Shown: positions 25,834 through 36,098 of the stretch, piece by piece
Numbering within the stretch: position 1 is the stretch's first letter
How the letters are laid out: every line of letters begins with the position of its first letter
Source: Parashewanella spongiae
GTDB taxonomy: Bacteria; Pseudomonadota; Gammaproteobacteria; Enterobacterales; Shewanellaceae
Direction of reading: 5' to 3'
Assembly: GCF_004358345.1 (NCBI RefSeq)
Contig: NZ_CP037952.1
Coordinates: 186,001 to 250,000, forward strand
DNA: 64,000 nt
Made by a program: the position numbers and the translations under genes
Notes under the pieces: model-generated
Databases searched by the model: none
Seen by the model: the letters and a program-made list of their open reading frames with translations, nothing else
What the model was told of the DNA's origin: nothing

Positions 25834-26628
25834 TTACCCCAAAATATTTTTTAGCCGTGAACTCATTAAATATCTTTCTTTTCTAATGTTTGATAACAAC
25901 TTTGCAAGAAAGGATTCATCATTTAGGACTTGATTCAGAAAAGGTATAAAAGTTTTTTTGATAAATTCGTCATTTTTCTGATCTTTAAAAAGTAATTTAT
26001 TTAAGATCGGCTGGGTGTAGTAAGTTGAAATTTTAGTAGAGTCTGAAATGAAACACTGTTGGCAGTGAATTATCAGATCTAACAGAGGGATGACTTTGTA
26101 GTTTAATAACTTTTTGAATGTTTGTTCACTCGCTTTCGTCGCTTTACTTTTTGTTGGCTCAGGTATCGATAATTGCTGACGCATCTTATCTAAAATATGC
26201 TCCATACTTCCTAGAATTGTCTTATTGTCAGCCGTGGCAAGATCAACGGCTAAAATGACTCTATTTTCATTGCGTAAAATAGGAAGGTGATAGAGATAAT
26301 CTTCTAATAAGGATTCATCTTTATTTAGCAGGTTAATCTCTTCATTTATGACAGCTATATCAACATGGTTAAGAATAGTAACGGCAGGGTAATCAGTTTT
26401 TGTGCTACTGGGCTGTGAAAGCGTGACATACCTTTTTTCTTTTATAAAAGCCCACTCTTTATCGTCAATCATTTTTTTTCCAGCTAAAATAGGCAGATGT
26501 AGCCAAAGAAGCCTTCTTTCGAGTTCGTTAATAAACTGCTCACCAGTTAACTCTTCTAAACAATCATAGTTATTTATCGAAAACCAATTAGGCCAATGTG
26601 GGTGCTTGTCGTTACTAATTTTTTTCAT
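25834..26628 (-). CDS. DUF6387-like protein of the mobile element
   Basis: 264 aa, mostly helical. The N-terminus WPNWFSINNYDCLEELTGEQFINELERR resembles DUF6387 proteins, which accompany integrases and AlpA genes in small integrative elements. No catalytic motif is visible. It is the gene nearest the right attachment site. Assignment to the family is by N-terminal resemblance only. Confidence 0.65.
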   Translation of the reverse strand: MKKISNDKHPHWPNWFSINNYDCLEELTGEQFINELERRLLWLHLPILAGKKMIDDKEWAFIKEKRYVTLSQPSSTKTDYPAVTILNHVDIAVINEEINLLNKDESLLEDYLYHLPILRNENRVILAVDLATADNKTILGSMEHILDKMRQQLSIPEPTKSKATKASEQTFKKLLNYKVIPLLDLIIHCQQCFISDSTKISTYYTQPILNKLLFKDQKNDEFIKKTFIPFLNQVLNDESFLAKLLSNIRKERYLMSSRLKNILG

Positions 26629-26658
26629 TTATTCTTTTTACAGATGAGTTAAGGAATG

Positions 26659-26688
26659 TGCTCGGGGTACATTGTAGGGTCATAAAAA
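26659..26688. repeat. Right copy of the subterminal direct repeat
   Basis: The 30-bp partner of 11613-11642, in the same orientation and sharing GGGGTACAT and GGGTCAT. It lies about 60 bp inside the right attachment site. Confidence 0.5.
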
Positions 26689-26696
26689 CAAAAAAA

Positions 26697-26718
26697 GACC
26701 AGTGTTTGACCACTAGTC
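26697..26718. terminator. Hairpin terminator supplied by the element downstream of fis
   Basis: GACCAGTG pairs with CACTAGTC (one mismatch-type G-T position) around TTTGAC, flanked by A-run on one side and T-run on the other, so it can stop transcription from both directions. It would replace the fis terminator displaced to 11416-11447. Confidence 0.7.
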
Positions 26719-26744
26719 TTTTTATTTTTCAATAAGTTAACTTA

Positions 26745-28042
<1,298 letters not shown>

Positions 28043-28246
28043 GCGCTTTCTTCACCTTGTGCGTTAAAGGGGCGCTATATTAGCCCTTTTTAGCGGTCTT
28101 GAAAAGGTCAATAAATGACCTGGGAGCAACTTTTTTACTTGACATTTTGTAGCTGTGATCTGCCGAACAACACAGGGGATACACGGCATTTACAATTTGT
28201 TCCCATTATTGCAATCTTTTGGGCGGTTTAATATTGAGCTGTGTCG

Positions 28247-29128
28247 CTATTTTCGAATGCCTGTTAAGCGTGTCCAGTCTTCTTTATAAGTTGGTTGATC
28301 CATTTCAAACCATTGACCATAGTGCTCAAGCAGTGCTTCGGCTTGCTCATGCAGTAAACCAGAGAGTGCCAGTTTGCCGCCGGACTTCACTTGTTCTGCA
28401 ATTAATGGGGCGAGTTCACGCAATGGGCCTGCTAGAATATTCGCGACCAGCACGTCGGCTTTCAGATCTTTTGGTGCTTGCTCGGGCAAGTAAAGTTTTA
28501 GTTTATCGCTGCATTGGTTACGCTCAGCATTGGCTTTTGAAGCTTCAATAGCTTGGTAATCAATATCGATGCCTGACACAGATTGCGCGCCCAGTTTAAG
28601 TGCTGCAACCGCAAGAATGCCTGAACCACAGCCAAAGTCGATAACGTCAGATGTGGAAAGATCTAGACCATCAAGCCATTCAAGACATAAAGCTGTGGTG
28701 GGGTGGGTGCCAGTACCAAAGGCTAAACCGGGGTCTAAAATGACATTAATGGCTTTTGGATCAGGAATATCGCGCCAGCTTGGGCAGATCCATAACCGCT
28801 CGCCAAATTTAATGGGGTGGAAATTATCCATCCATTCGCGAACCCAGTCTTTGTCTTCAATTTGTTCAACCTTATATTGAACATCTTTACCGAGTGCGGG
28901 GAAGGCTTTGAGTATTTCAATCACAGGATTCAAATCCATATCGGCTTCGAATAGTGCAATGATGATGGTTTCATTCCATAAAGGAGTTTCACCCAGCTTA
29001 GGTTCAAAAATAGGTTGATCTTGACCGTCTTCTAATGTGATTGAAAGCGCACCTTCTTCCATCAGAAGATCACCGATTTCGTCAGCATGTTGGCTGTCCG
29101 AATTGATGCGCAGTTGAATCCAAGGCAT
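28247..29128 (-). CDS. prmA: Ribosomal protein L11 methyltransferase
   Basis: 293 aa SAM-dependent enzyme that trimethylates ribosomal protein L11. The methyltransferase motifs are [18 protein letters not shown] and the post-[19 protein letters not shown]; the N-terminal substrate-binding domain begins [11 protein letters not shown]. The longer frame starting at 29152 was rejected because family members begin MPWIQ and AAGGATC lies seven bases before that codon. It lies upstream of dusB-fis, in the usual gammaproteobacterial order. Confidence 0.96.
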   Translation of the reverse strand: MPWIQLRINSDSQHADEIGDLLMEEGALSITLEDGQDQPIFEPKLGETPLWNETIIIALFEADMDLNPVIEILKAFPALGKDVQYKVEQIEDKDWVREWMDNFHPIKFGERLWICPSWRDIPDPKAINVILDPGLAFGTGTHPTTALCLEWLDGLDLSTSDVIDFGCGSGILAVAALKLGAQSVSGIDIDYQAIEASKANAERNQCSDKLKLYLPEQAPKDLKADVLVANILAGPLRELAPLIAEQVKSGGKLALSGLLHEQAEALLEHYGQWFEMDQPTYKEDWTRLTGIRK

Positions 29129-29284
29129 GAGTCGATCCTTTATTGAGTACATTTTGGGGCGCTATTGTATACGCACCAGTCAGTTATTTACACCAAAATA
29201 CGATGGACTAAATGAAACCTGATTCATAAAAGGAGTGGCGGTTGACGCTGCCAAGTTGAGTATAAGGAGTGTCTTCTGTTCTGT

Positions 29285-29389
29285 TATGAATGTTCAGCAC
29301 TCACCTGATGGGTGAATTCGGGTTGTTTGATTTTGTATTTAATTTCAATAAATTAAAGTTATATTGTGCATTCAACCGATTTATTTAGG
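29285..29389. repeat. 105-bp dispersed repeat, copy 1
   Basis: This stretch, with the hairpin TCACC-TGAT-GGGTGA, recurs at 50980-51084 with about ten substitutions and no gaps. It has no ORF. It lies in the intergenic region before the TonB receptor at 29556. Confidence 0.8.
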
Positions 29390-29501
29390 ATCAAGTATCA
29401 CGGGTATTAGGACGGGTTGGTTTGGTGTCGACGTGTTCTATATTGATGTTGATCACATTATGATTATTCAGTCGAAGTAGGCATTGAATAGGAGTTGCAA
29501 T

Positions 29502-29520
29502 GTTAATGTAAATCGTTATC
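29502..29520 (+). promoter_or_regulatory. Fur box before the second TonB receptor operon
   Basis: GTTAATGTAAATCGTTATC matches 15 of 19 positions of the Fur consensus. It lies 35 bp before the start codon, in promoter position. Confidence 0.75.
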
Positions 29521-29555
29521 ATTTGTGATAACTTTGTGATATCGAGCTTTTATCA

Positions 29556-31970
29556 ATGATTCCATTTCGTATTTCGCTGCTTGCTGCAGCTTGTGCTTCC
29601 ACTTTTATAGCTTCACCGCTTTACGCTGCCGAAAAGGATGTGAGTGCAGAAAAGAATAAGATTGAACGTATTACAGTTTATGGTCGCCAAAACCAAGTTG
29701 TGATGGATTCAGGCTTAGCGACTAAATCAAACATGTCGCTAATGGAAACACCTGCAGCCGTAGTGATTGTGGATAAAGAACTCATTGAAGCTCAAGGGAT
29801 TACCAGTTTACAAGACGTGCTCAATAACATCAGTGGTGTAATTCAAGCGGGTAACAATTACGGTATCGGCGACAACATTGTGGTACGTGGTTTGGGTGCC
29901 AATTATACCTTCGATGGTATGTACGGCGGTGCAGGCTTAGGTAACACCTTCAACCCAACCCGTTCTCTGACCAATATTGAATCTGTCGAAGTTTTAAAAG
30001 GGCCTGCAACAGGTCTTTATGGCATGGGCAGTGCGGGTGGTGTGATCAATTTAATTGAAAAGAAACCCCAATTTGAATCTCGCCACGAACTGACTACAGA
30101 AATTGGTCAGTGGGACAGTTACAGCTTAGCTTTTGATAGTACAGCTGGCATTACCGATAAATTGGCCTACCGCGTGGTAGGGAAAAGCGCACAAAGTGAT
30201 GGTTATCGCGGTTTGGGTTCCGACAGAGATGAAATCTATGGTTCACTCAAATATTTAGTAACTGACAGCCAAGATGTGATGTTTTCAGTGGCGTATATTA
30301 ATGACGCTTTAGCTGTGGATTCAATTGGCGATCCCATTCGAATTTACAATGAAGCTTCTACGGGAAAACCGGCTGAAGAGGCTACATGGGAAGATTTGGT
30401 GAATGATCCAAATGGACTAGGGCTCCAGTTAACCGACGAACAACGCAAGCAGCTCGCTGACTCACTTGCATCAGGTGATGGTGTGACACCATTTGACTTA
30501 AATGGCCAAGGGTTAATCTCACCGTTATCGAAAGATAATCAAGGTGAAGAGTTACGTTTTAAATTGACTCACAACATCTACTTCACTGACAATTTATTTT
30601 TAAATCAGCAGTTACAATATCGTGACTACACTTCTGGATTCACTCGTCAAACGGGCGCTTACAACTATGTTTATTGGAACAGAAAAGGTGTCGTAAACGC
30701 CAATCCACGAGCTCCATTAGTTGAAGATGGGGTGCTATACCCGTTTGCCGCTCGTCGTCAGGAGTATCGTAAAGTCGACGCGGACGAAAGCTCAATGCAG
30801 TATTTTGCTGACTTACGTTATGACTTCCAGATTGATGGTATCAATAATGAAATATTGGTGAACGCGAATTATGAAGACCGAGATATAGATTTTCAGCGAT
30901 ATTCAATATATGACGCTGATAAAACCATCAATGACAAAGATGGCAATCAGATCTACCAAGGTCAATTATCGTACATTTATGACATTCGTAACCCAAATTG
31001 GGATCATGGAAACTTCGAAGATTATGATCCATTACTTACATCGAACTACAAAAAAAGTGTCAGTGCTTGGGGTGTGGGTATCCAGCATGTCGGTTACTTT
31101 GGTGAATACTTTACCTCACGGATCGGTGTGGCCTTTAACGAAATTAAGCAAACTTATCAGCATTTAGGTGTCGACGAGCGCTACCGTGCCAGTGCTGCAG
31201 CACCAACGCCTGAAGAAGACAGTAAAGATAAAGGTATCACTTACAACCTTGGCGTAACGTATAGGCCCTTTGAAAATATGTCAGTGTTTATTAACCACTC
31301 GAAAGGACGTACGGCTTATAGCATTCTTGGCGCAATTAAAGCCTCTGATCAAGAGCGTGAGGATTCTGAGTCGGTCAGCAATGACTTAGGGTTCCGTTAT
31401 AAAGCCTTTGACGACCAACTTTTAGCGTCATTGGTCGTGTTCGAAAGTGCCCGTACTAATATTGCCTATACCAACCCTGAATACCGAGATAACCCTGATG
31501 CCCCAGGTATTCCTCAGTTTTTGTACGATGGTGAAGAAAAAACCAAAGGTGTTGAGTTAGATGTAAATGCACAACTGGATGATCAGTGGATGGTTAACAT
31601 TAATGGTCTCTATCAAGATGCACGTGATCAAGATGATGAACTGAAAAAAGGTATTCCGTTTGTTACAGCAAGTGCTTGGGTAACTCACACTAATGATTGG
31701 TTCAATCTGAGCAACCCAATGAACATCAGTTTAGGGGCTCAATATGTCGATAAACGCACAGCCGGTTCATCATCGTTTGGGATCCCTTATGGTTACGTAC
31801 CAGCCTATACCATTATGAATGCGGCTTTCAGTTATAAAGCAGAAGCATGGAAAGTACAGCTGAATGTCAATAATCTGCTGAATAAAGATTATTACAGTAA
31901 GGCGATGTTTTTGGGCGGAACGCCTGGAGAAGAGCGAAACGTGAAATTAACACTGAACTATGCCTTATAA
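29556..31970 (+). CDS. TonB-dependent siderophore receptor
   Basis: 804 aa. The signal peptide is MIPFRISLLAAACASTFIASPLYAA. A TonB-box-like ERITVYGRQN is followed by the plug: METPAAVVIVDKELIEAQGITSLQDVLNNISGV, VVRGLGANYTFDGMYGG and VEVLKGPATGLYGMGSAGGVINLIEKKP. The barrel ends with NVKLTLNYAL. The following DUF3649-PepSY-DUF3325 genes are typical partners of ferric-siderophore receptors. A Fur box precedes it. The ligand is not predictable; it differs from the receptor at 7792 in having an extended loop around residues 270-320. Confidence 0.92.
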   Translation: MIPFRISLLAAACASTFIASPLYAAEKDVSAEKNKIERITVYGRQNQVVMDSGLATKSNMSLMETPAAVVIVDKELIEAQGITSLQDVLNNISGVIQAGNNYGIGDNIVVRGLGANYTFDGMYGGAGLGNTFNPTRSLTNIESVEVLKGPATGLYGMGSAGGVINLIEKKPQFESRHELTTEIGQWDSYSLAFDSTAGITDKLAYRVVGKSAQSDGYRGLGSDRDEIYGSLKYLVTDSQDVMFSVAYINDALAVDSIGDPIRIYNEASTGKPAEEATWEDLVNDPNGLGLQLTDEQRKQLADSLASGDGVTPFDLNGQGLISPLSKDNQGEELRFKLTHNIYFTDNLFLNQQLQYRDYTSGFTRQTGAYNYVYWNRKGVVNANPRAPLVEDGVLYPFAARRQEYRKVDADESSMQYFADLRYDFQIDGINNEILVNANYEDRDIDFQRYSIYDADKTINDKDGNQIYQGQLSYIYDIRNPNWDHGNFEDYDPLLTSNYKKSVSAWGVGIQHVGYFGEYFTSRIGVAFNEIKQTYQHLGVDERYRASAAAPTPEEDSKDKGITYNLGVTYRPFENMSVFINHSKGRTAYSILGAIKASDQEREDSESVSNDLGFRYKAFDDQLLASLVVFESARTNIAYTNPEYRDNPDAPGIPQFLYDGEEKTKGVELDVNAQLDDQWMVNINGLYQDARDQDDELKKGIPFVTASAWVTHTNDWFNLSNPMNISLGAQYVDKRTAGSSSFGIPYGYVPAYTIMNAAFSYKAEAWKVQLNVNNLLNKDYYSKAMFLGGTPGEERNVKLTLNYAL

Positions 31971-31991
31971 GGTCGGTTAATCATTGAAGTG

Positions 31992-32027
31992 AAAAACCAG
32001 AGCGTGTTACTTCACGCTCTGGTTTTT
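31992..32027 (+). terminator. Strong hairpin terminator after the receptor
   Basis: A perfect 15-bp stem (AAAAACCAGAGCGTG with its complement), loop TTACTT, ending in a T-run. It separates the receptor from the DUF3649 gene, so the latter depends on read-through or its own promoter. Confidence 0.9.
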
Positions 32028-32066
32028 ATATTTTTAAAAACCTATTGAAATAAAAAGGAAACCTCT

Positions 32067-32357
32067 ATGTCATTCTCAACACCGATATTCATTCGGGTAT
32101 TTACTGCCATTTTTGGCGGTTATGGAGTGGGCATAGCAGGCAGTTTAGGGATGATCCCAATATCCCTGTGGCTATTCACCAATAATCCTCACGATGCGGT
32201 TTATATCGGAATGATGATAAGCTACGTGTTTTGCTTTGGCGCATTTATCTGGTGTTTCTGCTGCAAAACAGCGACAGCAGCCGTGCGTGACACTAGCTTA
32301 TTCAGTCTCAGTTTGTTGAGCTTATATTGGTTATTCCCAGCAGGGGGCTCACTATGA
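32067..32357 (+). CDS. DUF3649-family small membrane protein
   Basis: 96 aa with about three membrane segments (GVGIAGSLGMIPISLWLF, YIGMMISYVFCFGAFIWCFCC, FSLSLLSLYWLFP). DUF3649 proteins are encoded with PepSY and DUF3325 genes beside siderophore receptors and are thought to help iron uptake or reduction at the inner membrane. AAGGAAACC lies before the ATG. The stop overlaps the start of the PepSY gene by 4 bp. Confidence 0.85.
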   Translation: MSFSTPIFIRVFTAIFGGYGVGIAGSLGMIPISLWLFTNNPHDAVYIGMMISYVFCFGAFIWCFCCKTATAAVRDTSLFSLSLLSLYWLFPAGGSL

Positions 32358-33886
32358 AAGGGAACTTTCGTCGTTCGATGATTTGGCTGCATACGTACAG
32401 TGGATTGTTACTGAGTTGGTTGGTGTTTACTGTTTTTGTCACAGGTACATTAAGCTACTACGCCGAAGAACTGAATGTCTGGATGCAACCAGAACGTTTG
32501 CAGCAGCAAAACGCTCGAGATCCTATTAACCTTGCTGTTAGCACCTTGAAACAGGAAGGAGCGGGTGCGGAAAAATGGAGCATCAATCTGGGTAGCCTTC
32601 GTGATCAAAAACTGCAAATAAGTTGGCAATTGCCGGGACAAAGTCGAAGACAACAACAAAGGCAAACTCTATCTGAAAGTGAAGTTGAGTCGCGAGACAC
32701 GGTCGGTGGTGATTTTTTTGTCCATTTTCATTACGCGCTTGAATTGCGAGATTATGGCGGTCGTTACTTAAGTGGCATCGCTGCATTCATCATGTTAGTG
32801 GGAGTATTCAGTGGTATTTTCACTCATAGACGATTTTTTAAAGATTTTTTCAGTTTAAGATGGAAAAACATAAAGCGAGGATTGACTGACGTGCACGCGA
32901 TCATGGGGATTGTGACTATTCCATTTTGCTTCATGATTTGTGCCAGCGCGCTACTGTTCTATCTTTCGATGTATGTGCCGACCTCAGCAAACTTGCATTA
33001 TGACAAAGGCTATCGTGAGCTTTCACAACAAGTCAGCCCAAAATCATTCATAAAAGCGCCTTCAGGAGAGCCTAGTGCACCGATCAGTGACATAAGTGCG
33101 ATAATAACGCAAGTCAATGAGCGTTGGTCTGAGCCGAATAGTGTGTCATTCATCAGTTATCAATATCCTTATGATAAAAATGGCTACTTAGTGTTTTACC
33201 GTAATAAATCCCAAGCCTTGTCCAGACAAAGTGAAACATTGACCTTTGATGCGACGTCACAGCAACTTATTCACAGCACAGAGCCTGCTAGAATACCGAA
33301 ACAGATCAGCTATATTTTTCTTGGCCTCCATGAAGCCAAATTTGCCCCAAATGGCTTGCGCTTTATGTTGTTTCTTTTAGGGGTTTTTAGCTGTGCGTTA
33401 ATCGCCACAGGCTCCATACTCTGGCTAAATCAACGTATCGCCAGTAATAAAATGCATTTGGGCAGCAAAATGGTGGCTTGGTTGAACCAATCCGTGCTGG
33501 GAGGTTTGGCTGTCGCGATAATGAGTTTGTTTTATGCTAATCGAATACTGCCCACTGATATGATTGAGCGGGAAGCCACTGAATTATCAGTTTTCTTTGG
33601 TAGTTGGTTGATAACTGCCGTTGTCGCAGCATGGTTACGAAGTACACATTGGTGGAGCCGATTTTTGTTCTTGATTGGAGCAGGCTTTTTGCTGCTGCCG
33701 CTTATAGATTTGCTTCTACCATCGCACTATTTACTGGCGGCAATCACATCTGAAAATTGGCAGTATCTCGGAGTCAGTTTAGGCTTTATGGTGGTAGGTA
33801 TCGGCACCTTGTGGTTGGCTAATTTTCTGCGTATTCGGCAAGTCATGTCGAACGAGCTGCTTAAAACGGCAGGAGTGACAATATGA
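32354..33886 (+). CDS. PepSY-domain inner-membrane protein of the iron operon
   Basis: 510 aa. Begins MKGNFRRSMIWLHTYSGLLLSWLVFTVFVTGTLSYY, the PepSY-associated TM N-terminus, with further membrane segments at about 125-145, 190-215 and five near the C-terminus. Conserved His residues (WLHTYSG, VHFHYAL, DVHAIMG, LHEAKF) could bind heme. Related proteins are proposed ferric-siderophore reductases. The ATG at 32354 was chosen over 32327 because CAGGGGG precedes it, it overlaps the upstream stop as ATGA, and homologues start there. Confidence 0.88.
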   Translation: MKGNFRRSMIWLHTYSGLLLSWLVFTVFVTGTLSYYAEELNVWMQPERLQQQNARDPINLAVSTLKQEGAGAEKWSINLGSLRDQKLQISWQLPGQSRRQQQRQTLSESEVESRDTVGGDFFVHFHYALELRDYGGRYLSGIAAFIMLVGVFSGIFTHRRFFKDFFSLRWKNIKRGLTDVHAIMGIVTIPFCFMICASALLFYLSMYVPTSANLHYDKGYRELSQQVSPKSFIKAPSGEPSAPISDISAIITQVNERWSEPNSVSFISYQYPYDKNGYLVFYRNKSQALSRQSETLTFDATSQQLIHSTEPARIPKQISYIFLGLHEAKFAPNGLRFMLFLLGVFSCALIATGSILWLNQRIASNKMHLGSKMVAWLNQSVLGGLAVAIMSLFYANRILPTDMIEREATELSVFFGSWLITAVVAAWLRSTHWWSRFLFLIGAGFLLLPLIDLLLPSHYLLAAITSENWQYLGVSLGFMVVGIGTLWLANFLRIRQVMSNELLKTAGVTI

Positions 33887-34191
33887 TCCTTTCAATATTA
33901 TTGATGATAATAGCCATCTGTGGTTTTTCATTGAGTTCCAGAAAACACTATCACAGTGTATTTAACACATCGCTGACGGCAAAAGTTGAGAAGTGGATAA
34001 CGGCCTTGGCATTGGGAAGCTTATTAGCTTCCCAATGGTATTTATCACAGCAACCACTGCTGGGCTTTGCATGGTTATATTGGTTAACGGGATTATCGTT
34101 AACTATTATATGTGTCGGTCTTGTATTAAGCTGGGCTGAATCTCGACATGGTAAAAATAAACAAACCAATCGCAAAATGAAAAACGCCTAA
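33883..34191 (+). CDS. DUF3325-family small membrane protein
   Basis: 102 aa with three hydrophobic segments (ILSILLMIIAICGFSL, WITALALGSLLAS, WLYWLTGLSLTIICVGLVLSW). It is the usual third member of the DUF3649-PepSY-DUF3325 set. The start overlaps the PepSY stop by 4 bp (ATGA), so it is coupled. A role in iron uptake is inferred from context. Confidence 0.85.
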   Translation: MILSILLMIIAICGFSLSSRKHYHSVFNTSLTAKVEKWITALALGSLLASQWYLSQQPLLGFAWLYWLTGLSLTIICVGLVLSWAESRHGKNKQTNRKMKNA

Positions 34192-34199
34192 TCCTCTTA

Positions 34200-34437
34200 T
34201 ACCAATTACAGTAATTAAATGCTCAACTCAGAGCTATGTATGCGCAAAAAGTACAAACGAAATTGGTGAAAACATAGTTATTACCGACATACAAAACTGT
34301 CGCTATTACATTGCTACGTTGAGATAATTTTGTGAAGTATTCTTTATAAATCAAAGTGTGCGCATACAAGCTCCAGAAGGGCAAGGCTAAAGGTTTCCAT
34401 AACTGCGTTGCACGTTCTTGAATTATCCCGACAAAAG
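34200..34437 (+). repeat. Left part of a 294-bp-family MITE, truncated
   Basis: Begins TACCAATTACAGTAATTAA and follows the intact copy at 57364-57657 for about 235 bp, to ATTATCCCGA. The missing right part is found at 38150-38210. The DNA between (another MITE, a group II intron, an IS and a third MITE) therefore appears to have accumulated within this element. Confidence 0.75.
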
Positions 34438-34453
34438 CACGAAGTGCGTTGAA

Positions 34454-34686
34454 CCTAAAAACATCAATTGAACGCTGAGTATATGAGTAACTGTTTGAGC
34501 AATACGATGATTTTATTATCATGTTTTTCACCCAATGAGTGAAATGCTCTACGCTCACAAGCTTGCTAAAATGGCTGCTATCTGCGTTGTAACTTTTGCA
34601 AGTAGAATAACTACTTGCTGCAAGCTACGCCTTAATATCAGCCATTTTTTCTACACTTGAGAACGCAGTCAACTGATGTTTCTAGG
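34454..34686 (+). mobile_element. MITE family 1, copy A (233 bp)
   Basis: Terminal inverted repeats: CCTAAAAACATCAATTGA at the left, TCAACTGATGTTTCTAGG at the right. The target duplication TTGAA lies just before it and just after the adjoining group II intron (37948-37952). Other copies are at 51254 and 57327. Confidence 0.85.
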
Positions 34687-36098
34687 GAGCGCCACGAAGC
34701 GCTTTATTCTGTTGCGGGATTTGTCTCAACGTATACGCAGCCAAGCGATTACATGGCCATAAACCAGAGACAGCAACGTTATTATTTATAATAAGTCCAT
34801 CAGGTTGAAACGTACCTGACGGGATAATTACCAGTTCATCCCGAAATCTGACGGGCATGCATAATGGGTAACCGCTATGACATGAAGCCCTGTGACAAAG
34901 GCCTTGAATAAAGGTTGAGATGCAATGTAGGCCGCAGCATCAAGCGAATTCAGTTAAGCGTCGTAAATCAAAAAATGAAGATGGGGAGTCTTTCCTAGTT
35001 GACGAACCCTGACACAAACAGAGAAGCAACTGGTAAATGCATCTGTTTGATCTTCCGGCGTAATATGAAGTGGCATGTATTGAAGGAAATAAAGTGAACG
35101 TGGGAGAGCCTGAGTGTTGGAAGGTAGTGACTTCCACTATCCGAATATAAGGTAAACCGAAATTTCAGATAGGGCGCTCAGGCAGTCGGATGAGCCCATA
35201 GTACCGTTAACCGTGAAGACAACATAACTTTACATCAGGGAAGGGGCTCAGTGTTATACCCGTTTTTTAACGTAACTTTTGAGGTGAAATTGCCATATGG
35301 CTAACACTCCAGTAAATATCAGAATATTACAGCGAAAACTTTACTTACGCTCAAAGCTTAACTCGGAGCTTCGATTTTACAGCTTGTACGATAAACTCAG
35401 TCGCCTAGATATACTCGAAGAAGCCTATCGACGATGCAAAGCCAATAAAGGCGGAGCAGGAATTGATGGCATCACATTCAGTTATCTAGAGCAGCAAAAG
35501 AAAGTCGTTGCGCTGTTAAAAGAAATTCAAACTCAATTACAACAGAAAAACTATCGACCTAGCCCAGTCAAACGAGTAGAAATACTCAAAGACAACGGCA
35601 AAACGCGGAAACTTGGGATCCCGATAATCAGTGACAGAATTGTGCAAATGGCGATGACAATAGTGATGCAACCCGTCTACGAACCTCATTTACATGAACA
35701 CAGTTATGGTTATCGTCCATGTCGAAGCGCCCAGCAAGCGGTAAAAGTCATTGAAATGAGCCTAAAACAAGGCTATCAGCACGTACTTGATGCTGACTTG
35801 AGCGCCTATTTCGATACCATACCGCACGCTAAGTTGATGGCAAAAGTAGAAAGGCGAATAAGCGACAGCAGCTTTCTGAGTTTGCTGAAAAGCTTTATCA
35901 AAGCGCCCATCAGCATAGAGACGGTCAACGGGAAATGGCGAATAGAAGCAAGCCGATGTGGCACTCCGCAAGGCGGAGTTATCTCTCCACTACTGGCTAA
36001 CATCTATCTCAACGATTTCTGTTTGAAAATACACGAAAAAACACCGTGTAAAATCGTTACCTATGCAGATGATTTTGTTGTACTTCATAAGCAAACCT

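Larger units (their letters stand above)
11491..26744. mobile_element. Integrated element in the 3' end of fis, about 15.3 kb
   Basis: The DNA between the two 23-bp repeats (11468-11490 and 26745-26767) carries, in order, a tyrosine integrase, an HTH protein, a DUF2442 remnant, an McrBC operon, a SIR2/DUF3800 operon, a Gp2-like replication protein, two AlpA proteins and a DUF6387-like protein. No capsid, portal, tail or conjugation genes are present. It therefore looks like a phage-satellite or small integrative element that depends on a helper and carries defence cargo. Insertion leaves fis intact because the repeat restores its last codons. Confidence 0.88.

Noticed and set aside
28043-28246. 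Possible sRNA between prmA and dusB
   Set aside because: No terminator hairpin or known core sequence was seen; it is more simply the dusB-fis promoter region.
34940-35137. Minus-strand 65-aa ORF, repeated at 51737-51934
   Set aside because: It lies in the 5' ribozyme part of the group II intron and recurs only because the intron does.
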